Source of the DNA: Pycnopodia helianthoides | Lineage: Eukaryota; Echinodermata; Asteroidea; Forcipulatida; Asteriidae | Length of the DNA: 64,000 nt | Direction: 5' to 3' | NCBI GenBank assembly: GCA_032158295.1 | Contig: CM063247.1 | Coordinates: 13,928,009-13,992,008 of the forward strand | Part shown: positions 57,401 to 64,000 of the stretch, piece after piece | Position numbering within the stretch: the stretch's first letter is position 1 | Layout of the letters: the number at the start of each line of letters is the position of its first letter | The notes under the pieces: generated by a model | Told to the model about the DNA's origin: nothing | The model's database searches: none | Seen by the model: only the letters and a program-made list of their open reading frames with translations | Program-made: the position numbers and the translations under genes

Positions 57401-60400
57401 CTGGTACCCAAGCTAAGCCTAATGAGAATGGTGAACAAAGAATCAATTGTATAATCTAAACTGGTACCCAAGCTTTCATCACGGGGTGAAGTCTAATGAG
57501 AATGGTGAACAAAGAATCAATTGTTTAATCTACACTGGTACCCAAGCTTGTACAAATCATCACGGGTGAAGTATAATGAGAATGGTGAACAAAGAATCAA
57601 TTGTTTAATCTACACTGGTACCCAAGCTTGTACAAATCATCACGGGTGAAGTATAATGAGAATGGTGAACAAAAGAATCAATTGTTATTCTACACGGTAC
57701 CAAGCTTGTACAAAGAATCAATTGTTTAATCTACACTGGTACCCACGCTGGTACAAATCATCCTGGGGTAGAGTCTAATGAGAATGGTGAACAAAGAATC
57801 AATTGTTCAATCTAAACTGGTACCCAAGCAAAAAGCTTGCATTAATCTTGATATATGCCAATCTTGTCACATGACAACATTCTCACATGACAATAATGTC
57901 ACATGACAATATTGTCACATGACAATCTGGCGTTATTGCAACAAGAAGCACTCACTGAATGTAAAATGTTGAGACATTGAACTGGGGGTCGATTTCCGCC
58001 CCTCCGTCTACGGAGACCAAGACCAGCTTGAAGAGTTCCCTGAGTTCAGGTATCTGGTCTGGTAGGATGGACAGGAGAATCTGGGTGTTGGCGGCACCGT
58101 CTGGGATAAACAGGGTACCATTGGGGGGTGAGACATCGGTGCTAACTCCACCTCTTGAGTCTTGTACCTGCCAATGGACCTATTGTGGTTGATTGGAAAT
58201 AAAATATACAAGATTGCAAGACATGCTATAGTTTTTTAGACTAAATGTAATCAAATTTGAAAGCTTGTTTATTTTCAAACCACTTATCCTGACAATTCTA
58301 TTAAAATTCAGCTGTATCTTCATTGCCTTCCATAGCAAAGAGAAAGCTTATAAAATGTGAAAAAAAGGGAAGAACTTAAAAACCGCTGTCATCCCATTTC
58401 TAAAGCCAGTTTTAAACTATCTTTCTTGTTTACTAATAAGATGATGTAAGGGCTGTTCTTTTCAAAAACTCAAAAAAATACAACCTCTCTTTTAGATCTG
58501 AGGTGTTGAAATGAGAGCCTAAAAACAAACAATTTTCTAAATGTCCCCCTTTTTTTTGGAGGGGGGTGGGTTGGGAGGTTGAGTACCTTTTGATATCAGA
58601 TTAAAGAAATGCACATCCAAAGTTGAAAGCGTTATCTATTTTTCCAACGAAGCCAACTTACGTTCACATCACCGATGACTCCCTCACGACGTCTTACTGG
58701 GAAGGAAACCTTGAGGGATCCCCCATCTACAGGCTCCCCAAAGCTACGCTGATTCAACGATTCGCCATAGAACCGCACTACACCATTAGGATCACCATAC
58801 TTCAAGATCTAGAACGGATAAAATAGTCCAATACAATCAAGTGAGTCGGCTTTAATAGTGTAGCCTCCTTGCCGAGTGGGACAGTTCACCTTAAGCCCGG
58901 TTCATACTTCCTGCAAATGCGAATGCGAAGCCAACTTTGACGCCACAGGGCTGTTTTTTTTCGCTGCGAATGTTTCGCAGGAGTTGAGCACCTCGACCCT
59001 TGCGAATTGTTTGTTGCGAATTTGTTACATCCGCAGGAAGTATGAACCAGGCTTTATTAAGGTGTCATAGAAGGGACCCTTGTGTCCTATAGCAAAGAAT
59101 TCATCAACCCAACCAAAAAGTTGTCGTGGCAGAGTAGAGGTTCACCCTGATGCTTCTGCTTCAGCTTCATTGTGGTAACATGCACCTTTCTTTACAGGTT
59201 TTGTCAGGCTTAAAAGTTTGATTCATTGAATCCACTGTTAAGATTCTGAAGATACCAGACAAGATTTTCTCCCGCATTACAGAGACAAAGTGTACATCAA
59301 CAATTTCAAGTTGCTGTTTCAGATTCTGCTGGCAACCAGCTTTCTAATAGTTTAACACTTTTGGTTGCTCTTCACTTCAATTGATTTAAAAAAGTGTTAC
59401 AAGCCACCTTTTTCCGCAAAATAAAAAGAAATTCAACAGGCAGTCTATTCAAAATTGTTCTGGTAGCTTTGTCCAAGTTTGATGAGAGGAGGGTTTGAAG
59501 TTTACCTTGATTGTTGCACTACCAGCTGTCTCACTGATCTCTCCTGCACCAACCACTTGATAAATCTCAACGAGGAACACTTCCTGTATCTCCGGCCCAG
59601 CGTAAGGTTTGACCCTCAGCGTGAACCCTTTGGCTCCCCGCTCCATGGGGTTAAAGGTCACTGACCCCTGGAGCTGGCCATCGGCAGTGGAGATGTCGCT
59701 AGTGTCCGGTGGGAGGCTCTGGGAGTTGGGGCCGAGGATTCGCCAGCGCACCTGAGAAGGAAACGATAGTGAATAAATAATTGGATTGAAAAAATAAAAA
59801 ATAAATTGTACAGAAATCGCAATGTGAAGTCTCATCTCATCTCTAGTTCTTCTCAGAACAACGAATTGTTCAAAGACGCCATTAATAAATGTGTCACGCC
59901 CCCAGCTGTAGATGAAGAAAACCCCCGTTTAATTTTGGTATATTCCTACTTTACGTTGCTCTATCTCGCGTATTATTTCAAACCTTTAGTTATCTCTTTA
60001 TCATTTAAATCTCTTTATCATTTAAATCTACAAAGCGCGACCTACGTTTTTAATTTGTATTTCTCGCTGTTAATTAATCTGTGCGTCATTCTGAAATTTG
60101 CCGAGCCTTCAACGACGGTCTTGCTCACCAATTTACAGATTCAATTAAGAACCAGATTCAACACAGAACTTCAAAGCCAGTTTCCCCTGTGCCTATTTAA
60201 TACAGTGACTCAACAACAGCTCGACATCTACACATTATTATTATATCTTTCTGGTAATGAAACCAAGGGACCCTCAAAGGCGACTAGCACTGTGACCCGT
60301 AGGCCTGAAGGTACCTGTGTGGAGAAGATGATGAAGAAATGTCAGTTTTAGATGTGGGAGGAAAACCCCAAGTAGGAAAAACCCACACAATCAGGTAGGG

Positions 60401-63400
60401 ACAGAAAACCCAATCCACATACAAGGCTCCGGTCCAGGATTCGAACCGGGGCCCACAGAGGTGAAAGGCAGGGAAGGAAACCACTGAGCCAACCTGACTG
60501 TCTAGGTTCTCACTTAAGAACTAGTTCTGCGTCATGACTAGAACTTACCTCAGCACCGGTCAGGTATTCATCAATCCCCCCTGAGAGCTCAATGGTGAAG
60601 TCCATCTCCCGATCCGTCTCTGGATTAGCGATAATCCTCTCTAATTCCATGATGGAGAATCCAATTAATCCATCCGGTCCATCGCTCTTCATGATGACTA
60701 CTGTAGCCGTCAGATTTTTCCCGAGAACAGCTCCTCCCTGAGCTCCGCTCAGAGTCACTTCAAAGACTTCGGAGAATTCCTTGAGTTCGTCGTCGATGAT
60801 AGCTACGCTGATTGACCCCTCGGACTGACCGTCCAGAAAGATGACCTCACCGTTGGTCAGTGAGTAATCCACCCCATCGGGCAGTGCAGTTATATTCCTT
60901 GAGGTGTAGGATACTCGTACAAGGCCGAAGGTACCAGCTGTGCGGACTACCGGTATGACGGCCGTCCCCACTCCCTCCGAAACTAAAAATAAATCACCAA
61001 GATAAAATAAATGACAAAATGTCTCAACTGTTGTTTTTTGTACAGTAATTTGTGGAATAATTTAAACAATTCAAAATGTTGCAGAAAATGTTCACACCGG
61101 ATCGCAGACTGATACTGTCTTTCAAAATAAAGACCTAGCCAATTTGTTTTTTATTATTTGCTTTTAGAAAGCTGTTAAGCAGAGAACTGGTGCAACCAAT
61201 GAACATAACAAGGCATTTTGGCTGGTACCTTGTTGTTGCTAAGCATGATTTATCTCTGCGCACCAAGTTTCAGTTTTTAATAGCTTTATGAATTTATTCC
61301 CATATCTTACATTCAAACACTGAGGACTTGGCGAACTCTATGATTCCCTCTGCGTTATCATTGGCTTGGATGGTGACCGTCTTCACACTGAACTGACCAA
61401 TCACAGGCGGCATATCCAGCTGTAGATCGTCACGTATCGTGTAGTCATTGTCACTAAAAGAAAATATATAACAATTGTTAACAGAGATATTTCTTTAAAG
61501 GAATTTCATGAAGCAAAGATTTGAGATTTCAAATGAACAAATTCCACAGTGAGAAACAGTAAATTGGGCCTTTATTTTTAGGGGGTGTTTGGGCTGGCGG
61601 GGGTTTGAGTTGGGTAAGGGTTGCCGAGGCGATACTCACAGCGGTTGAAGAAGCTCAATAGATGTGAGGTTGACTAGGAATGATTCCGGACCCTCTGGCA
61701 GATTATCTGGAACCAGACTAATCTTGATTGTGTTCACGTCGACTCCATCACTGAAAATAAGATCTGTAATAGAGAAATACGACACTGAACATTTATCAAC
61801 AATACAAATGCCGTTAACGGAATGTTCACACCAAAGTGTGTTTTTAAATACTACATGTCCAAAGTGAAACAAATTTACCAAGATTTACCAAGATTTTGAA
61901 TATCTTCAATCAAAGTCTGTTTTTTCACCAGAAAATAAAATATTTAACACGTCTTTGAAACTTTGATTATGGATTACAAGACCTTCATCATCTTGGTCAT
62001 ATACCCTATGTACCAAACCAATAATGACTACCACTTTTCAGACAAATAAAGGGATCAGACTAATTTTACCTTTCAGCCTCAGTTTGCTGACATTAGTTTG
62101 AATGGAAGAAACACAAGATAGCTACACCATGATGAAGGTTTTATATACTGTAGAATAATGATTGAGCTTTGATACAAACCTCCGCTGTCCTCTACATAGT
62201 CTTCACCAGGTAGAGCTGAGACCTGTTTGGTTGTGTAGGTCACTCTCACAGAGCCTGTTATTCCAGCATTGCGTACAACCACCAAGCTTGCCTACAAAGT
62301 GAAAAAACAAAATCTTGTTGTCAATCTCTGCTGCCTACAAGTCCCATTTCATTTTCATTGTATTTATTAATTCTGGTTGTGAAGCCAAGGATTCTCAGAA
62401 AAGTGAACTTAATCAGTAAACAAGCCAAGAACCCCATGGAGAGAAGACAAGGAAGAAAGTTTAATTTTAGATGTGGGAGGAAAATCCCAGAGAATTATCC
62501 AGGGGAAACCCACGCAATCAGGTAGGGACTGAAAACTCAATCCACATAGAGCTCCGGGCAGGATTCCAGCCGGAGTCCTAGAGATGGAAGGCGAAGAAAG
62601 ATACCACTACGCCAACCCGACCAACCAAATTAAGTTTCCTCAAACCTAAAAACTTACATCACATAAAAACACACACTTTTAAGCTTTCTCCCTGAATACC
62701 ACCAGAGAATACTGATCGAAACGTTGAGTTATTACATCACCGATTCTTTTCAGAACCACCACAACTCACAAGAGAGTTGTTCATTTACGCTGTGCAAACC
62801 TTACTAGACATAGAGAACATAAATAGGTAGTAACAAAGCTTTTGGGAGAGCGAGCAAAGTTTACGCTCAGAATTGTGTGGTATACTGCACCATGAAATCT
62901 TTCTGTGTTCAATGTGACTTTAAAGATTTTCACAAACTCCAAGATATTTTCCAAGTATTTTAAAAACTTCTTCTGACCTGAGGCAAGTCTTCACTGATCA
63001 CCACCTCCAGGGGACCAGTGAACTCAAATATCCCATGAGGGTTATCGCTAGCGATGACGATGACGGTTGCTTGATTGATGGTAGATGCCGGGTCGATACT
63101 TGCACCTCCTGTGACTGATGACAGCTGGAGGACATAAGTCTGCTTGGTCTCGGGAATAGAATCATCAATGGTCTGTAAAAAGAACACGAGGTACTCTTCA
63201 AAATAAACCTTCATCATGGTACAGCCATTTTTGATTTTCTCCTATACAAAATCACTGAACCAAACTGAGGCTGTATGGACAAATAGTCTGGTGCCTCTTG
63301 GCTCATAAGAACAATGGCTGTTATCGTTTAATGGATACAGGGAACCTGATTAGGATGTTGGTAGCTTCAACTCACTATATTCCATGACAGCAATTTCCCA

Positions 63401-63852
63401 TTTTTAAGTAATTAAAGACAATTAAAGGATATACGAATACAAATAAAAGAACTCTCAATTGTGTTCTTATGAATGATGTAATATTGTTAAACCACATTCA
63501 AACCCGACCAGTGATCATGTTTTTACAAACCCCCAAAATAGCGACTTGTGAAGAAATCTAAGAGCTTTGGGTTAACTGATCACTCAGTAATGAAGCTAGT
63601 TAACCATCTTCAATCCATGCTGATTTTCAGATCGTTACTTGGTAAGAGAAATTAACCAAACTTATCTCTCGCTTTTAACCGTTTACACCATAAGCGTGTC
63701 GTTTCGACATTACCTGTAGATTAATGGTCGCATTCTGCTGTCGATCTTCAAACACCACCATGCCTGATGTCTGGCTGAATGTTGATGCATCTCGAGGGAT
63801 CAGCTGCCAGTTCACCGTTACTTTACCAAAGATTCCTGCTCCTCGTGTCAGC
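39051..63852 (-). CDS. ADGRV1: Adhesion G protein-coupled receptor V1 (VLGR1/GPR98), 3' 35 exons
   Basis: ADGRV1 is a giant adhesion GPCR; in vertebrates it forms ankle links of hair-cell stereocilia and photoreceptor periciliary links with usherin and whirlin. Exons 5' to 3': 63852-63714, 63172-62978, 62291-62176, 61750-61640, 61453-61311, 60982-60549, 59751-59506, 58808-58662, 58179-57956, 57358-57202, 56621-56559, 56264-56162, 55487-55374, 54743-54562, 54001-53822, 53217-52967, 52331-52173, 51795-51605, 51098-50958, 50548-50396, 49722-49576, 48670-48525, 47944-47336, 46877-46713, 46387-46252, 45623-45465, 44909-44787, 44297-44193, 43510-43394, 42936-42855, 42620-42482, 42028-41871, 41221-41103, 40237-40010 and 39485-39051. 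Phases agree throughout except one frame break in 53217-52967. About 2,104 residues are present; the 5' part is off the right edge (human is about 6,300). Confidence 0.93.
39536..39706. mobile_element. Palindromic MITE, family A, in the last ADGRV1 intron
   Basis: GGGTCCAATTTCATAAAGTG and AGCAGCTCTATCATATTGGG bound a copy of the GGAACCAGTCAC / TTAGCTGGTAACTGG subtype. Confidence 0.75.
40010..44858 (-). CDS. ADGRV1: ADGRV1 seven-transmembrane domain exons
   Basis: TM1 crosses from 44787-44909 (PYIYASCFICI) into 44193-44297 (GGLFFAILVHNFCAVYSMFS). TM2/TM3 are in 43394-43510 (AVLGILIHFFFLAQFSWMLI). 42855-42936 gives AFNLWKVFVINDEHTDRYY. TM4 is in 42482-42620, TM5 in 41871-42028 (GPAVLCLLAVATVFIQAY) and TM6/TM7 in 41103-41221 (FGGLHMAYGQLWLLIIFVIF). 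TM7 ends in 40010-40237 (GLFAFVVYTILRNQL). The strings GGLHMAY, LFVIFN-like and NDEH agree closely with human ADGRV1. For exon 41103-41221 the second of two adjacent AG acceptors (exon start 41221) preserves the frame. Confidence 0.9.
40305..40662 (-). mobile_element. tRNA-SINE, family S1, nearly full length
   Basis: Minus strand, 5' to 3': GGCCGAGCGGTTAAGAACAC (Leu-tRNA-like A box), GTGTGGGTTCGAGTCCCGG (B box), core CTTGTGTCTCTGAGCAAGAC, a 200-bp body and a TTATTATTATT tail. The core resembles the V-SINE central domain known from fish. The tail resembles the 3' end of the LINE at 32394, a likely mobilising partner. Confidence 0.8.
40740..40865 (-). mobile_element. tRNA-SINE, family S3
   Basis: Shares CGATGTGTGTAAGGCACTGT, CCTTTGCCATTCTAGAGCAG and AGACCACC with two copies at 52478-52830. 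Confidence 0.65.
41396..41575. repeat. 19-bp minisatellite, about nine copies
   Basis: Perfect head-to-tail copies of GAGAAGAAGTGTTGGTTCT in an ADGRV1 intron. There are no spacers, so it is not a CRISPR array. The repeated peptide in the minus frame is an artefact. Confidence 0.95.
43150..43179. repeat. (CTAT)n microsatellite
   Basis: About seven CTAT units in an ADGRV1 intron. Confidence 0.9.
43557..43735. repeat. 7-bp satellite (ACCCANT)n
   Basis: About 25 units of ACCCAGT, ACCCATT and ACCCAAT in an ADGRV1 intron, starting about 47 bp upstream (on minus) of the exon at 43394-43510. Telomere-like only in being C-rich; the unit is not the metazoan TTAGGG. Two open frames over it are artefacts. 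Confidence 0.95.
44545..44755 (+). mobile_element. tRNA-SINE, family S1
   Basis: CGTGGCCAAGCGGTCTAGGG (A box, 44549), GTGGGTTTGAATCCTGG (B box, 44601), core TTGTGTCCTTGAGCAAGGCA. The 3' tail is missing. Confidence 0.8.
44787..47563 (-). CDS. ADGRV1: ADGRV1 GAIN domain and GPS cleavage site
   Basis: The 3' half of exon 47336-47944 starts the GAIN helices (WENHYSAVVGLSDDNIYNIL). Exon 46713-46877 continues (GAYNLAESFSSFAFILVTG), then 46252-46387 and 45465-45623. The GPS motif spans the last two exons: CVIFTDRWSPDNC, then VECSCTHLSDYA in 44787-44909. The tetrad Cys/Trp/Cys...CxC is complete, and the cleavage tripeptide His-Leu|Ser lies at 44865-44873, so self-cleavage is predicted. The Stachel peptide would begin SDYAAQAETDN, followed by the first transmembrane helix. 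Confidence 0.9.
44983..45140. mobile_element. Degraded family-A MITE
   Basis: CATAAAGTTGTTTAGAAAG at the left and CTCTATAAAGTTGGGCCCA at the right; centre CCGGCTGGTAACCTG. Confidence 0.6.
45800..46000 (-). mobile_element. tRNA-SINE, family S2, long form
   Basis: Inverted relative of 55715-55960: shares CCAACATAGGTT-type head, GACAAAATAAGGACACCGCC, and CCTTAAGGTGATCCTCTGGC on the minus strand. Confidence 0.65.
47262..47335 (+). repeat. G-rich tract abutting an ADGRV1 splice donor
   Basis: Runs of GGGGAGGGGAGGGGAGGGG and related blocks end within about 10 bp of the exon 3' border at 47336. On the minus strand the intron therefore begins GTACAGACCCACCCC and stays pure pyrimidine-rich for about 60 bp. 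Confidence 0.9.
47564..63852 (-). CDS. ADGRV1: ADGRV1 extracellular Calx-beta repeats (eleven)
   Basis: Exons 1-23 of the window encode eleven consecutive Calx-beta modules. Typical marks are ASDNPHGIFEF, ANDNAEGIIEF, SDGPDGLIGF, YGDPNGVVRF, PNDNPHGVFSV, PIEPYGVVGF, SNDPNGVLSL and SDYPYGLLQF between modules, and G-x-V-x-V-x-(Y/W) strands such as GSVRVTYTTKQVSALPGEDY within them. These bind Ca2+ in NCX and form rod-like arrays in ADGRV1. Most modules are split over two or three exons. The sixth has a 63-bp micro-exon (56559-56621). The last ends at VATVTLVEDE inside exon 47336-47944. The human EAR/EPTP segment and N-terminal modules would lie beyond the window. Confidence 0.88.
47975..48395 (-). 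mobile_element. tRNA-SINE, family S1, full length
   Basis: Minus strand: GGCCGAGTGGATAAGAAGCA head, GTGTGGATTCAAGTCCGGG B box, core CTTGTGTCCTTAAGCAAGAC, and a TTATTATTATTATTA tail at 47975. Confidence 0.8.
49768..50125 (+). mobile_element. tRNA-SINE, family S1, with variant body
   Basis: TGTGGCCGAGCGGTCTAG, GTGTGGGTTCAAATCCCGG, CTTGTGCCCTTGAGCAAGGC, then a body (CAGCCCCAGGAGTAGGCGGC, AACGTGCCCCTGGTGACAGT) shared with 54225-54470. Confidence 0.8.
50285..50375 (-). mobile_element. tRNA-like SINE head
   Basis: Minus strand: GGTTTATCAAGTGGTTGAAC and GTTGTTGGTTCGAATCCCA (B box). The arms do not close as a tRNA cloverleaf. Confidence 0.5.
52478..52830 (-). mobile_element. Two tandem tRNA-SINEs, family S3
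   Basis: Copies at about 52478-52620 and 52650-52830 share GGTAAGGCATCTGCTCTAGA, AATGGCAAAGGTC and GGGTTTGAATC on the minus strand. Confidence 0.7.
54225..54470 (+). mobile_element. tRNA-SINE, family S1, 5'-truncated
   Basis: Begins in the core (TTTGAGTAAGGCACTTAACC) and continues with the body seen at 49880-50125, preceded by AACCCTAACCCTAACC. Confidence 0.7.
55715..55960 (+). mobile_element. tRNA-SINE, family S2, best copy
   Basis: CCTTAAGGTGATCCCTCTGC leader, then CTAGATAGCTCAGTTGGTAG (A box) and TTGTTGGTTCAAATCCCGC (B box), then TTTGTCTTTGTTCAACCC. The tRNA-like part sits in the middle rather than at the 5' end, suggesting a composite SINE. Confidence 0.75.
57371..57830. repeat. ~80-bp minisatellite next to an ADGRV1 acceptor
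   Basis: GTGAACAAAGAATCAATTG starts units at 57371, 57431, 57505, 57585, 57665 and 57787, with a degraded one near 57708; CTACACTGGTACCCAAGCTT is the other landmark. The array begins 13 bp from the exon edge at 57358, so it covers the branch-point and polypyrimidine zone of that intron. Confidence 0.9.
57877..57930. repeat. 16-bp short tandem repeat
   Basis: Four variants of CACATGACAATATTGT. Confidence 0.85.
60345..60500 (-). mobile_element. tRNA-SINE, family S4
   Basis: Minus strand: TTGGCTCAGTGGTTTCCTTC, CCCGGTTCGAATCCTGGAC, then GGGTTTTCCTCCCACATC. Second copy at 62460-62625. Confidence 0.75.
61160..61290. mobile_element. Degraded family-A MITE
   Basis: Recognisable by GCTGTTAAGCAGAG, TTTTGGCTGGTACCTTG and AATAGCTTTATGAATTT. 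Confidence 0.5.
62460..62625 (-). mobile_element. tRNA-SINE, family S4
   Basis: Shares AGATGTGGGAGGAAAATCCC, CCCACGCAATCAGGTAGGGA and the inverted tRNA-like head with 60345-60500. Confidence 0.7.
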
Positions 63853-63969
63853 CTGAAACAACAAAGTCAACAACGCTCGCTTACTCCTCTACAGAAAGGA
63901 TCTTAATGGGATAGGATAGGCATGACCACCGATCCATCAATAGCCCACCCTCGCCCATCTACCACTCTG

Positions 63970-64000
63970 TCTGTCCATCTATCCATCTATCCATCTATCT
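63970..64000. repeat. (ATCC/ATCT)n microsatellite at right edge
   Basis: ATCTATCCATCTATCCATCT at the end of the window, in an ADGRV1 intron. Confidence 0.85.

Noticed and set aside
59806..60351. 181-codon frame on the plus strand inside ADGRV1
   Set aside because: Lies in an intron and partly in a SINE, antisense to the gene; composition looks random.

Overview
The window is eukaryotic nuclear DNA from an animal: AT-rich, intron-rich, with GT-AG introns, many short inverted-repeat (MITE) transposons, tRNA-derived SINEs and minisatellites. The two large genes are deuterostome-like in sequence, and the repeat style (many palindromic elements ending in a GGGCCCAATTTCATAG-type motif) makes an echinoderm, most likely a sea star, my best inference. 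The species cannot be proved from the sequence alone.

Layout. 1-9 kb: a candidate first coding exon of a minus-strand gene leaving the left edge (465-638), a possible spliced non-coding plus-strand transcript (about 1.3-5.7 kb), and an ~80-bp minisatellite (2.5-5.5 kb) invaded by at least four inverted-repeat elements. 9-12 kb: a minus-strand SGNH-hydrolase plus CXC-domain gene, broken by one frameshift and probably mobile-element derived. 12-15 kb: simple repeats, a SINE and featureless AT-rich DNA. 15-17.3 kb: two terminal exons of a cathepsin D-type protease and one lone exon of an FAD-synthase (FLAD1)-type protein, same strand, separated only by transposons. 17.4-20.5 kb: hAT-like and other inverted-repeat elements and C-rich repeats. 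23-24.7 kb: a small hypothetical membrane protein (minus). 24.9-26.2 kb: a 1.3-kb long-terminal-inverted-repeat element with a perfect 9-bp target duplication.

26.3-35.0 kb: FAN1 on the plus strand, 14 coding exons: PIP-like motif, UBZ4 zinc finger, MLH1-binding-type motif, SAP, TPR-like region and VRR nuclease with all catalytic residues. 39.05-63.85 kb: the 3' 35 exons of ADGRV1 (VLGR1/GPR98) on the minus strand, about 2,100 residues: eleven Calx-beta repeats, GAIN domain with GPS, seven-helix domain and a cytoplasmic tail ending DTHL. Its 5' part lies beyond the right edge. FAN1 and ADGRV1 converge tail to tail across 4 kb of repeats.

Three otherwise sound reading frames (SGNH-CXC, FAN1, ADGRV1) each carry one single-base frame break, which looks more like residual assembly indels than gene decay. 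I see no operon, CRISPR array or phage, and no convincing wholly new system. The most unusual items are the 1.3-kb foldback element beside FAN1, the paired orphan gene fragments and the SGNH-CXC gene.
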